This document shows, one piece after another, positions 1-7,990 of a DNA stretch of 64,000 nt. Made by a program: the position numbers and the translations under genes. Position 1 is the first letter of the stretch; every line of letters starts with the position of its first letter. Where the stretch lies: contig NZ_CP036200.1 in the NCBI RefSeq assembly GCF_004295345.1, positions 3,068,001 to 3,132,000 of the forward strand, written 5' to 3'. Below the pieces are notes generated by a model that had not been told where the DNA came from, ran no database searches, and worked only from the letters and a program-made list of their open reading frames with translations. Origin of the DNA: Shewanella maritima (GTDB taxonomy: Bacteria > Pseudomonadota > Gammaproteobacteria > Enterobacterales > Shewanellaceae).

Positions 1-130
1 TTTATTATTCCTGTGTCAGGCACTTGAACCCTGCATTCTAAGCCCTTTTGCGAGCTATTAGTATGACAGATAACAATATTTCGACATGTTATAACTAATT
101 GCTACATACACCAAATGTGTTAGTCTAAAA

Positions 131-145
131 ACTGGACTGACCAGT
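131..145. promoter_or_regulatory. FadR-like operator
   Basis: The 15 bases ACTGGACTGACCAGT match the gammaproteobacterial FadR consensus ACTGGTCNGACCAGT at every fixed position but one, with both half-sites ACTGG/CCAGT intact and the correct 5-base centre. The site ends 13 bases before the start codon of an enoyl-CoA hydratase-family gene, where binding would block transcription or initiation. FadR repression of fatty-acid degradation genes is established; binding here is inferred. Confidence 0.6.
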
Positions 146-158
146 AAAGGAATATTTC

Positions 159-965
159 ATGGAGAGAAACATTGTCAAGGTAACGATTGAAGATAGCATT
201 GCGTTTGTCGAGCTTAATCGCCCGGATAAGTTCAACGCGCTTAACTTTGAGATGTTTAAAGCAATTGATAAAACCATTAAAAAACTGGCTAAACAGCGCG
301 GCGTGGCAGCAGTGATCCTTTCTGGTAGTAATGCGAACTTCTGCTCGGGTATCGATATAAAAGCGGTATCAAAATCGCCGATGCAAATGATTAAGCTGTT
401 GTTTAAGTGGCTGCCGGGAAATGCCAATCTTGCTCAACGAGTATCGATAGGTTGGCAGCGTTTGCCAATTCCAGTCATCGCAGTAATTGAAGGCGTTTGT
501 TATGGCGGCGGTACGCAAATTGCGCTAGGCGCTGACTTTCGCATCGCTGCACCAGATGCTAAGTTGTCGATTATGGAGGCGCGTTGGGGCTTAGTGCCTG
601 ACATGGCAGGTCTCGCCGGGCTAAGACAAATTATGGACAAAGATAAAGCCATGCGCTTGAGTCTGCTGGCTGAAGTGATTGAAGCTAATGAGGCTAAAGA
701 ACACGGCTTAGTCACTGACGTCGTTGCAGACCCACACGCCCATGCGCTTAATCTTGCTAAGCAAATTGCTAATATGTCGCCCGACGCCAATGCCGCTATC
801 AAACTCAGCATTAACTACAGTTGGAGCGGCAGCGTACGCCGTTTGCTGAGCCGTGAGTCATTGAGTCAGGTGAAGATTTTATTGGGCAAAAACTGGCGTA
901 TTGCAGGGGTTAGGCAGACCAAGAACCCTGAAAAGCAATATAAGCCGAGGCAGTCTGGCTGGTAA
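159..965 (+). CDS. Enoyl-CoA hydratase/isomerase (crotonase) family protein
   Basis: A 268-residue single-domain crotonase-fold protein, probably cytoplasmic and acting on an acyl-CoA thioester. The N-terminal NRPDKFNALN segment, the oxyanion-hole segment NFCSGIDIKAV (about residues 61-71) and the second oxyanion segment GVCYGGGTQIALGADFRIA are all present. The usual hydratase glutamate pair is not clear: GGGTQIALG carries Thr/Gln where hydratases usually have Glu, so it may be an isomerase, thioesterase-like or other crotonase, and the substrate cannot be named. The ATG is preceded by AAAGGA. It stands alone, followed by a strong terminator. The FadR-like operator just upstream suggests a role in fatty-acid breakdown. 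Confidence 0.85.
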   Translation: MERNIVKVTIEDSIAFVELNRPDKFNALNFEMFKAIDKTIKKLAKQRGVAAVILSGSNANFCSGIDIKAVSKSPMQMIKLLFKWLPGNANLAQRVSIGWQRLPIPVIAVIEGVCYGGGTQIALGADFRIAAPDAKLSIMEARWGLVPDMAGLAGLRQIMDKDKAMRLSLLAEVIEANEAKEHGLVTDVVADPHAHALNLAKQIANMSPDANAAIKLSINYSWSGSVRRLLSRESLSQVKILLGKNWRIAGVRQTKNPEKQYKPRQSGW

Positions 966-992
966 ATTTGCTTTTAGATAACAGTGAATTGT

Positions 993-1022
993 AAAGCGAT
1001 GGCAATTAGCCATCGCTTTTTA
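993..1022 (+). terminator. Rho-independent terminator of the crotonase gene
   Basis: An 11-bp perfect stem AAAGCGATGGC / GCCATCGCTTT with a 5-base loop is followed by a short T run, 28 bases after the crotonase stop codon. Confidence 0.8.
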
Positions 1023-1197
1023 GTTTCTGTTGTAGGCTATCTACAGAAGAAGGTAATAGGTTCATTATTGTCAGTTGGCTCAGCTAAGCCGTGATCTTAG
1101 TAACATTTTGCTAACCAGGGTGTTTTTAGATTCATATTTGTCATTGTTTCTTGTTATATTGCCGCCTCAAATTTTCAGTTAATAATGGATTAGTACG

Positions 1198-1701
1198 ATG
1201 CAAGCGTTTTTCGAGCGAATGCTGTGGGGTAGTCGTTTAACAGTTTTGTTTGGCGTGATGGCGTGTGCCATGGGCGCTGTCGCGATTTTTGTGATGGGAT
1301 TGTTTGATCTTATCCACTTATTCGATTTATTGATTAAGTACATGATGTCGGCGAGTCATGCTGTGCGTAATGAACTGGTCATGGTAGTGGTTGAGCTACT
1401 AGATACCTTCTTGCTTGGTGCTGTGATGCTGATTTTCTCGTTCGGGTTATATGAATTATTTATCAGTAATATTGATGCGGCTGAAAAGAGTGAAACTGGC
1501 GGCAAAATTTTAGTGATCAACAACATCGACTCGCTAAAGAGCAAGTTAGGTAAAGTCATCCTAATGATGCTAGTGATTAAAGTATTTTCTTACTTTAACG
1601 AGATGAAGCCAGAAAGCATGCTTGACCTTCTTTATATGGGCGTCGTTGTGGTGCTGGTTGCTGGGGCGTTAATGCTAACCAAAGATAAACCGAAGCCATA
1701 A
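1198..1701 (+). CDS. yqhA: YqhA family (UPF0114) membrane protein
   Basis: A 167-residue integral membrane protein of the YqhA/UPF0114 family; the Escherichia coli member is of nearly equal length. Hydrophobic segments lie at about residues 13-37, 58-83, 119-135 and 143-160. The conserved central stretch FSFGLYELFISNID followed by INNIDSLKSKLGKVI corresponds to the family's hallmark region in E. coli YqhA. The molecular function is unknown. It is a single gene, convergent with the DUF3530 gene, and the two share a hairpin. Confidence 0.88.
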   Translation: MQAFFERMLWGSRLTVLFGVMACAMGAVAIFVMGLFDLIHLFDLLIKYMMSASHAVRNELVMVVVELLDTFLLGAVMLIFSFGLYELFISNIDAAEKSETGGKILVINNIDSLKSKLGKVILMMLVIKVFSYFNEMKPESMLDLLYMGVVVVLVAGALMLTKDKPKP

Positions 1702-1728
1702 GCAATCGTATTTAGCATTGACCCTTAA

Positions 1729-1753
1729 AACGGCGGCCTAATAGGTCGCCGTT
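1729..1753. terminator. Shared hairpin between convergent yqhA and DUF3530 genes
   Basis: An 11-bp stem AACGGCGGCCT / AGGTCGCCGTT, with one G-T type mismatch, encloses a 3-base loop. It overlaps the stop codon of the minus-strand gene. The T tract on the plus side is weak (TTCTTCTT), so termination efficiency is uncertain. Confidence 0.5.
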
Positions 1754-2637
1754 CTTCTTGAAAAACCGCGAATGTAATTTAGCGCTTCCTGCCAGCCTGT
1801 TTCTGTAGTGATATTCAAATCTAGTTGATGTTGGCTGTAGTAACGCACAGGCTTGATTTGGTTCTTCATCTTGCGCTCTTGAGCTTGCTCTTGCGAGATA
1901 GGGTGGCCGTCGCGTGACTGTAAATCAAGTATTGGCATCGATAAAATTTGTAGCTGCTGTGCAACTGACAGCATTTCTTTGCCTGACACCATTTCTTGCT
2001 CAAATGCGCGATACGGGTTGATGACGACTAGGGTATCGGGCGTCGGAATTTTCCTTTGATACAGCAGCTGGGTGACAATTGCCGCGCTGTCATCAAGAGC
2101 AATAATCATGCGCTTTCCTGGATAAGGCTTAACTATTTCAGCGAGTTGATTGATGGTCTCAGTTAGTTGTGAGTGCTGAAAGTTTTGCTGCTCAAGCAGT
2201 TGGTCGCTATCAAATTTGGGCGTCGCTTGTGTGGTATCGAGACTTAGCTGATTTTTGCCAGCTTTACTGACTTCATCTGCAGCTGTGGCAAAGTTAGGGT
2301 AATACAAGCCAATAGTGGGAGTGACACTCACCGTCGCCCAGCCATGTTGATTTAGGTGAGTGCGCAAGTAGCCAGCCACACCAGCAGCTTGCGCATTGGC
2401 ATTTGAACGGCCAACGATTATGGCAGCGCCTAACCTTAGTTTGCCTTGCCAGGGGCGCACCAATACGGTCGATGGCTTGTTGTCTATGGTGATTTGCTTA
2501 ACTTCATCAGCATTAACCTTGTGAATACTGGCATTAGCAGCTTGATGGAATAGGACTAATGCAACAAAGCTTAATGCCTGGAATATAACTCTTTGATAGT
2601 TGTGATGCTTGGTGAAACTCAGCAAAGCATGCCTCAT
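1738..2637 (-). CDS. DUF3530 family exported protein
   Basis: A roughly 299-residue protein that appears to belong to DUF3530, a family with an alpha/beta-hydrolase-like outline. The N-terminus carries a signal peptide: hydrophobic core FQALSFVALVLFHQ and a predicted cut after QAANA, so it is probably periplasmic. The central segment LRLGAAIIVGRSNANAQAAG and a later MIIALDDSAA element fit a hydrolase-like fold, but I do not see a classic GxSxG nucleophile and would not claim hydrolase activity. A GTG 12 bases further upstream is an alternative start; neither has a clear ribosome site. It is a single gene between yqhA and rapA. Confidence 0.68.
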   Translation of the reverse strand: MRHALLSFTKHHNYQRVIFQALSFVALVLFHQAANASIHKVNADEVKQITIDNKPSTVLVRPWQGKLRLGAAIIVGRSNANAQAAGVAGYLRTHLNQHGWATVSVTPTIGLYYPNFATAADEVSKAGKNQLSLDTTQATPKFDSDQLLEQQNFQHSQLTETINQLAEIVKPYPGKRMIIALDDSAAIVTQLLYQRKIPTPDTLVVINPYRAFEQEMVSGKEMLSVAQQLQILSMPILDLQSRDGHPISQEQAQERKMKNQIKPVRYYSQHQLDLNITTETGWQEALNYIRGFSRRTATY

Positions 2638-2774
2638 GTCTGTTAACACGTGTGCGGGCGATGCAATAAGTGTATCGCTTTTGTGGGGAAATTCGAATCG
2701 CTAGCAACTCATTCGGTGATTTATACCGCTTTTTGAGCTATTCCGTACCCATTGCAAACAGCTTTTGAATACAA

Positions 2775-2807
2775 AAAGGCCTCGCATTGCAGAGCTGCGA
2801 GGCCTTT
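2775..2807 (-). terminator. rapA terminator
   Basis: A perfect 12-bp stem (AAAGGCCTCGCA / TGCGAGGCCTTT) with a 9-base loop. Read on the minus strand it is followed by a T5 run, about 55 bases past the rapA stop codon. Confidence 0.85.
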
Positions 2808-2863
2808 GAAAGATTGACTAGTCGCTAAGGTTAGAAGTTAGCCTGTAAGTCTTAGAGCAGGAC

Positions 2864-5767
2864 TTACGCGTGACTAACTAACACCATACGAATGGCGTCT
2901 AGCTGCAATTGGCTGTCATCCATATAAGCACTTAGCTCGGCCATTTGATTACGGATAAAGTCGAGCTCTTCATCACGAATATTCGGGTTAACCGCTTTTA
3001 GTGCCTCAAGACGCTCAAGCTCGCCTGTTAACTGCTCAGTCATGGCGTGACGCGAGTTATCAACTAATTGTGCCAGCGCCTGCTCAGCATGCTCTTGGGC
3101 CTGAGTAAATAGTGGGTGCAGAATTGGCTGTGAAGCATTAACTAGCTTGCTAGCGATATGACGGTTTACCGCGCTTAGCTGCTTATCAAAGCTGTCGTAA
3201 TCGACTTTGTCTGCCATGTTGTTGCCATTTTTATCCAGTAATACGCGGATAGGGGTAGGCGGCAAGTAGCGGTATAGACCGCTTGATTTCGGCGCAGATG
3301 CATCAGCCATGTAGATAAGCTCTAAGAACACAGTGCCAGCAGGCAGAGCTTTGTTCTTTAAGATTGCGACGCTAGTGGTGCCGGTTTCTGAGCTGGTGAT
3401 TAGATCAAGACCAGTTTGCACTAGCGGGTGTTCTTGCGAGATAAACGCAATATCGTCACGTGACAGCGCAGTATCTCGGTCAAAAGTGACGGTAATGCCA
3501 TCTTCAGGTAGACCAGGGTAAGTAGGGAACATCATGTGCTCAGTTGGGCGCAAAATGATTGAGTTTTCACCTCTATCTTCTTGCTCAACACCTAGAATGT
3601 CCCACAAACGGATCACTGAGCCAATAAGGCCGGTGTCGTTATCGCGCTCTGCTAGACGGTAGATAAGCGCGTTAGCCCGCTCGCCGCCATGAGAGTTAAT
3701 CTCTAGCAGTTTATCGCGGCCTTGCTCCATGGCTTGTTTAAGCTCTTTGTAGCGTGTCTGCGTGTGGTTTAGCAGCAGTGTCATGGCTTCTTCGTCATCC
3801 GACTGGATAACGTCAAGCAGCTGTTCACTAAACTCGTTAAACAGCACGTGACCACTTGGGCAAGTTAGTTCAAAGGCGTTTAGGCCTTCATGGTACCAAC
3901 GCATAATGCGCTCTTGAGCTGTGTCTTTTAAGTATGGCAGGTGAATTTCAATGTCATTCTTCTGGCCAATACGGTCAAGGCGACCAATACGCTGCTCAAG
4001 TAAATCTGGGTTTAGCGGCAAATCGAACAACACCAGATGGCTAGCAAACTGGAAGTTACGACCTTCAGAGCCAATCTCTGAGCAAATAAGTGCCTGAGCG
4101 CCACCTTCTTCTTGGGCGAAGAAAGCGCCAGCTTTGTCGCGCTCTATAATCGACATGCCTTCGTGGAATACCGTGGCAAGAATACCTTCACGGGTGCGCA
4201 ACGCCTCTTCAAGGCTCAGTGCGGTTTCTGCCTGACTGGCAATAATTAACACTTTTTTGCTGCGGTGTTCTTTAAGGAAATCAATCAACCAGTCAACACG
4301 CGGGTCGAACTTCCACCATTGAGTGTTAGCATCAAATGCTTGGAACATTTTCTCTGGGCTGAGTGCTTGCTGAGCATTCTGCAGAGGTGTTTTATGATCG
4401 CTCATCATTGCACTGACGCGCGCCGCCGTTAGGTATTGGTCTGGCATTGTTTGGCCGTGGGCGTGGAAGTGACGCTCAGGGAAGCCTTTAACCGAAGCGC
4501 GGCTATTACGATACAATACGCGGCCTGTGCCGTGGCGGTCTAGTAGCTCTTGTAGTAGTTCTTCTCGGGCACTTTGCTGCTGCTCTTCATCAATATCATC
4601 AGCCTGAATAAGATTGATGCTTGGCATGATGTCTTTTTCAGACAATAGCTCAGTTAGGCTGTTGATCACGCCATCGTTTAGCTTGTTGCCGCTATCGAGT
4701 GCTTCGGCTGCATCGGCGACATCTTTGTAGCTTTCTTCCTCAGCTAAGAAGGCTTCATAGTCATAAAAACGGTCTGGGTCTAACAGACGTAGACGGGCAA
4801 AGTGGCTTTGGTGACCTAGTTGATCTGGAGTAGCTGTTAGCAGCAGCACACCTGGGACCGCCTGGCTCAAGGCTTCTACTACTTGATAAGCGCGGCTTGG
4901 CTTGTCTTCAGACCATTCAAGGTGATGCGCTTCGTCGACCACCATTAAGTCCCAATCGGCATCAATGGCTTGCTCTAAACGGCGCTTTTTGCGCAGCAGT
5001 TCGAGCGAACAGATGACCAGTTGTTCGGTGTAGAAAGGGTTGTCGTTGTCAGCAAATGCTTCAACACAGCGGTCTTCATCAAATACTGAAAAACGCAGGT
5101 TAAAGCGGCGCAGCATTTCCACTAACCACTGGTGGCGTAATGTGTCTGGCACAATAACCAGTACGCGCTCAGCACGGCCTGTAAGCAGTTGTTGGTGGAT
5201 GATTAAACCCGCTTCGATGGTTTTACCTAAACCGACTTCGTCAGCCAGTAATACACGCGGTGCATAACGGCGACCTACTTCATGGGCGATCCATTGTTGG
5301 TGAGCAATCAACCCGACGCGCGGGCCTTGCTGGCCTAGCAGATCTGAAGTCGCCAATTGATGACGCAACTTTTGGCATTGGTAGCGAATACCAAAACGCT
5401 CTAAACGGTCGATTTGACCCGCAAATAAGCGATCTTGCGGCTTGTTGAAGCGAATGTTGTGGTTAAGCATGGTTTCACGCAGGCTTACCGTTTCTTGGGT
5501 TTCGTTGTGAGTACCGTGGTAAATAACTAGCTTGTCTGACTCTTCAACTTCAGCCACTGTCATGGTCCAACCTTCGCCACTCTCAATCGAGTCGCCTGGA
5601 TTGAATATCACTCGGGTTAGCGGTGCTTCATCGCGAGAAAACATGCGGTTCTCGCCGGTGGCAGGAAACATCACGGTCACCATGCGACCTTCAATTTGTA
5701 CAACGGTACCTAATCCAAGCTCAGATTCAGTATCACTAATCCAGCGCTGACCAAGGGCAAATGGCAT
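2864..5767 (-). CDS. rapA: RNA polymerase-associated protein RapA (SWI2/SNF2 ATPase)
   Basis: A 967-residue Swi2/Snf2 ATPase that binds RNA polymerase and helps recycle it; E. coli RapA has 968 residues. The N-terminal [20 protein letters not shown] region matches E. coli RapA closely and fixes the start at this ATG, with AAGAGAG upstream; a TTG three codons earlier is less likely. Visible helicase motifs are Walker [18 protein letters not shown] box [10 protein letters not shown], motif [14 protein letters not shown], and the C-lobe motifs [12 protein letters not shown] and [10 protein letters not shown]. Length and motifs indicate an intact gene. It is monocistronic with its own terminator and is divergent from phoH. 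Confidence 0.97.
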   Translation of the reverse strand: MPFALGQRWISDTESELGLGTVVQIEGRMVTVMFPATGENRMFSRDEAPLTRVIFNPGDSIESGEGWTMTVAEVEESDKLVIYHGTHNETQETVSLRETMLNHNIRFNKPQDRLFAGQIDRLERFGIRYQCQKLRHQLATSDLLGQQGPRVGLIAHQQWIAHEVGRRYAPRVLLADEVGLGKTIEAGLIIHQQLLTGRAERVLVIVPDTLRHQWLVEMLRRFNLRFSVFDEDRCVEAFADNDNPFYTEQLVICSLELLRKKRRLEQAIDADWDLMVVDEAHHLEWSEDKPSRAYQVVEALSQAVPGVLLLTATPDQLGHQSHFARLRLLDPDRFYDYEAFLAEEESYKDVADAAEALDSGNKLNDGVINSLTELLSEKDIMPSINLIQADDIDEEQQQSAREELLQELLDRHGTGRVLYRNSRASVKGFPERHFHAHGQTMPDQYLTAARVSAMMSDHKTPLQNAQQALSPEKMFQAFDANTQWWKFDPRVDWLIDFLKEHRSKKVLIIASQAETALSLEEALRTREGILATVFHEGMSIIERDKAGAFFAQEEGGAQALICSEIGSEGRNFQFASHLVLFDLPLNPDLLEQRIGRLDRIGQKNDIEIHLPYLKDTAQERIMRWYHEGLNAFELTCPSGHVLFNEFSEQLLDVIQSDDEEAMTLLLNHTQTRYKELKQAMEQGRDKLLEINSHGGERANALIYRLAERDNDTGLIGSVIRLWDILGVEQEDRGENSIILRPTEHMMFPTYPGLPEDGITVTFDRDTALSRDDIAFISQEHPLVQTGLDLITSSETGTTSVAILKNKALPAGTVFLELIYMADASAPKSSGLYRYLPPTPIRVLLDKNGNNMADKVDYDSFDKQLSAVNRHIASKLVNASQPILHPLFTQAQEHAEQALAQLVDNSRHAMTEQLTGELERLEALKAVNPNIRDEELDFIRNQMAELSAYMDDSQLQLDAIRMVLVSHA

Positions 5768-6139
5768 CTTCAACAACTCTCTTAATAGCGGGCAAATAAA
5801 AAAGGGGGCGTATGTTAAACCAAAGCAGTCTAGATTGAAATTCTAGCATTGATAAAAGCTGTGATTGTGGCTTTTATTGAAAACATAAATTATCTAAGAC
5901 ACAAAAATGTCATAGCTAGATATTAGTGTGGATTTATTGCCATAACAAAGGAACTCAATAGATTAAAAGCTGAGCAAACACAGTTTTGAACTCCTAGCTT
6001 AATCGGACTTTTTAATGTTAAATGAAGTTAGCGCTAGATTTTTCTTGCCCATGACTAACCTCAACCTAGGAGCTTGCTACACCGACAATGTCATAAATAA
6101 TAGCCATAAAAATAGCCCAATAAACACTGTGGAGGCACC
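5768..6139. other. Divergent intergenic region rapA / phoH
   Basis: 372 AT-rich bases between two outward-facing genes, so both promoters should be here. I see a good ribosome site (GGAGG) before phoH but no operator or repeat I can name. Confidence 0.5.
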
Positions 6140-6703
6140 ATGAAGCAAAACGACAAGAAGTTGTTTGTACTGGATACCAATGTGTTACTGCACGAGCCAT
6201 TAGCGATTTACTCGTTTAAAGAACATGATGTGATTGTTCCGATGACAGTGCTAGAAGAGCTTGACACCATTAAGGATAGAAAGCGCGATGTCAGCCGCGA
6301 CGCCCGAGTCGCCATTAGGGCCTTAGAAGACATTTTAGGAGGCTCCATCACCCCGGAGCAAATTGTCAGCGGCGTGCCACTGCCTGTGCGTCCAGGTAGA
6401 ACCGACGCCAGTGGTACGTTATCCATCTTCCCCGACCATCAACTCGAATTTGACAGCCACTCTCTCCCCGACGACAACAACGACAACCGCATCATCAACT
6501 CTGCCTACTACCTACAGCAACAATATCAACCTCGCCAAGTCGTGCTGGTTACCAAAGACATCAATATGCGCCTTAAAGCTAAAGGTGCAGGCATTGAACG
6601 GGTAGAGGACTACCGCACCGACCAATTAATCGATGATATTCGTTTCCTTGCTAAGGGCTTTTACGAGGTTGAGGGGACTTTTGGCAGCATGTCGATGATG
6701 TGA
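6140..6703 (+). CDS. PhoH family protein, N-terminal PIN domain (frameshifted, part 1 of 2)
   Basis: The first 187 codons of a PIN-PhoH (PhoH2/YlaK-type) protein, a family that joins a PIN ribonuclease domain to a PhoH RNA helicase-like ATPase. The PIN acidic motif is seen in FVLDTNVLLHEP and the following VPMTVLEELD, with later acidic residues near NDNRI and VTKDINMR. The last residues (GSMSMM) are out of frame. Adding one T to the TTTT run at 6679-6682 turns them into FWQHVDDVTSERQGR and continues directly into the next open frame. The combined product, about 464 residues, is the usual family length. A GGAGG ribosome site precedes the ATG. It is most likely one intact gene with a base-calling error. 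Confidence 0.85.
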   Translation: MKQNDKKLFVLDTNVLLHEPLAIYSFKEHDVIVPMTVLEELDTIKDRKRDVSRDARVAIRALEDILGGSITPEQIVSGVPLPVRPGRTDASGTLSIFPDHQLEFDSHSLPDDNNDNRIINSAYYLQQQYQPRQVVLVTKDINMRLKAKGAGIERVEDYRTDQLIDDIRFLAKGFYEVEGTFGSMSMM

Positions 6704-7533
6704 CCAGCGAGCGCCAGGGGCGGCACACTGTGCATCAAGTGCCAAGAGAGCACTTTGGCAATGAACCGTTTTATATCAACCAGTATTTGATAGACCAAGA
6801 CACTGAGTTTTGCGGCAGGATCAGCGCTAAATCTGAAAGCAGTATCGACATCGTCGATCGCGGTCGTGATCGTCTAGAAAACTACGAAGCCTGGGGCGTG
6901 AAACCGAAAAATGTTTATCAAGGCATGGCGCTTGATGCCTTGCTTGACCCAGATATCGAACTGGTCATTCTAACTGGACCTGCTGGTTGCGGTAAAACCT
7001 TGTTGGCAATGGCAGCAGCCCTTGAGTTAGTGGTTGAGCGTAAACGCTACGATAAAGTGATTGTGACCCGTAATACTCCTGAGATTGCCGAGTCGATTGG
7101 TTTTTTACCTGGTACAGAAGAAGAGAAAATGGCGCCCTGGCTGGCGGCTATTACCGATACGCTTGAGGTGCTGCACAAAAACGATGTCAACCCTACTGGC
7201 AGTGTTAATTACATTATGGAGAAGGCTAATATTCAGTTTAAGTCGATTAACTTTATGCGCGGCCGCTCGATTCAAAACTCTGTAGTGATCCTCGATGAAT
7301 GCCAAAACTTAACCGCATCGCAAATTAAAACCTTAATTACCCGTATGGGTGAGGGCTCAAAGCTTATTTGTAGCGGCAACTTGGCGCAAATTGACTCAAC
7401 CTACTTAACTGCAGTGACCTCAGGGCTGACTTATATTGTTGAGCGTTTTAAAGACTTTGAGGGTAGTGCCAACGTGTATCTAAATGGCGTGGTACGCTCT
7501 CGTTTAGCTGAGTTTGCAGAAGAGCATTTATAA
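6700..7533 (+). CDS. PhoH family ATPase domain (frameshifted, part 2 of 2)
   Basis: The C-terminal part of the PIN-PhoH protein begun just upstream in another frame. It carries the PhoH ATPase: Walker A LTGPAGCGKTLLAMA, Walker B VVILDECQNLT, and the conserved GEGSKLICSGNLAQID and GVVRSRLAEFA segments. The GTG at 6700 is not a real start, because the reading frame runs back to the T run at 6679-6682, where one base seems to be missing. The predicted role of PIN-PhoH proteins is RNA unwinding coupled to cleavage in the cytoplasm. A compact hairpin follows the stop. Confidence 0.87.
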   Translation: MTSERQGRHTVHQVPREHFGNEPFYINQYLIDQDTEFCGRISAKSESSIDIVDRGRDRLENYEAWGVKPKNVYQGMALDALLDPDIELVILTGPAGCGKTLLAMAAALELVVERKRYDKVIVTRNTPEIAESIGFLPGTEEEKMAPWLAAITDTLEVLHKNDVNPTGSVNYIMEKANIQFKSINFMRGRSIQNSVVILDECQNLTASQIKTLITRMGEGSKLICSGNLAQIDSTYLTAVTSGLTYIVERFKDFEGSANVYLNGVVRSRLAEFAEEHL

Positions 7534-7550
7534 GTGTTGTTATATCGAGT

Positions 7551-7575
7551 AGGCGCTGTTGCAGCGCCTTTAATC
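7551..7575 (+). terminator. Probable phoH terminator
   Basis: An 8-bp perfect GC-rich stem AGGCGCTG / CAGCGCCT with a 3-base loop, 18 bases after the phoH stop. The following sequence (TTAATC) has only a weak T run. Confidence 0.55.
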
Positions 7576-7621
7576 TACGTTCAAACAGTACAATCAAGCT
7601 GTGAGCTACGCAGCCTAGATC

Positions 7622-7678
7622 GTAACTTGGATTAGAGACGGTAACTTGGATTAGAAACAGTGACTTGGATTCGGTTAG
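7622..7678. repeat. Three 19-bp tandem repeats
   Basis: Three consecutive 19-base units begin GTAACTTGGATTAGAGACG, GTAACTTGGATTAGAAACA and GTGACTTGGATTCGGTTAG. Units 1 and 2 differ at two positions and unit 3 is more diverged. They lie in the 457-base gap between phoH and the hybrid kinase gene. Function is unknown; the remainder of the gap holds the phoH hairpin and presumably the kinase promoter. Confidence 0.75.
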
Positions 7679-7990
7679 TAACATGGCTGTTAAACTAGGT
7701 AGTCAGCAGGCTACACACAAGGGTTAATAGCTTGTGTCAAATTGACACAGGTCGCTCAGCACAAGCGCAATCGCGTTACTTAAGCTATACCGCGCTCAAC
7801 AACTGCGTCTCAAATCGCACAACAAACTGATTAATTAGTCTAATTTACCCTTGATTAGGGTGCGTTTATTGCTAACTTCTTGATACTATTCCTGCGATGA
7901 TTTTTGTATGCGCGTTCTATACTTATCTGGCTTATTTATTTTTATGCTAGACCAGCATGACTGGCTTTGTGCGCTTTCCAAGGTTGCTAA

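Noticed and set aside
1..120. Tail of an upstream gene or RNA at the window start
   Set aside because: No reading frame or RNA structure in the first 120 bases could be supported.
2864..5767. Several open frames opposite rapA, the hybrid kinase, purH and others
   Set aside because: They are short, lack ribosome sites and recognisable domains, and lie entirely within strongly conserved genes on the other strand or in other frames.
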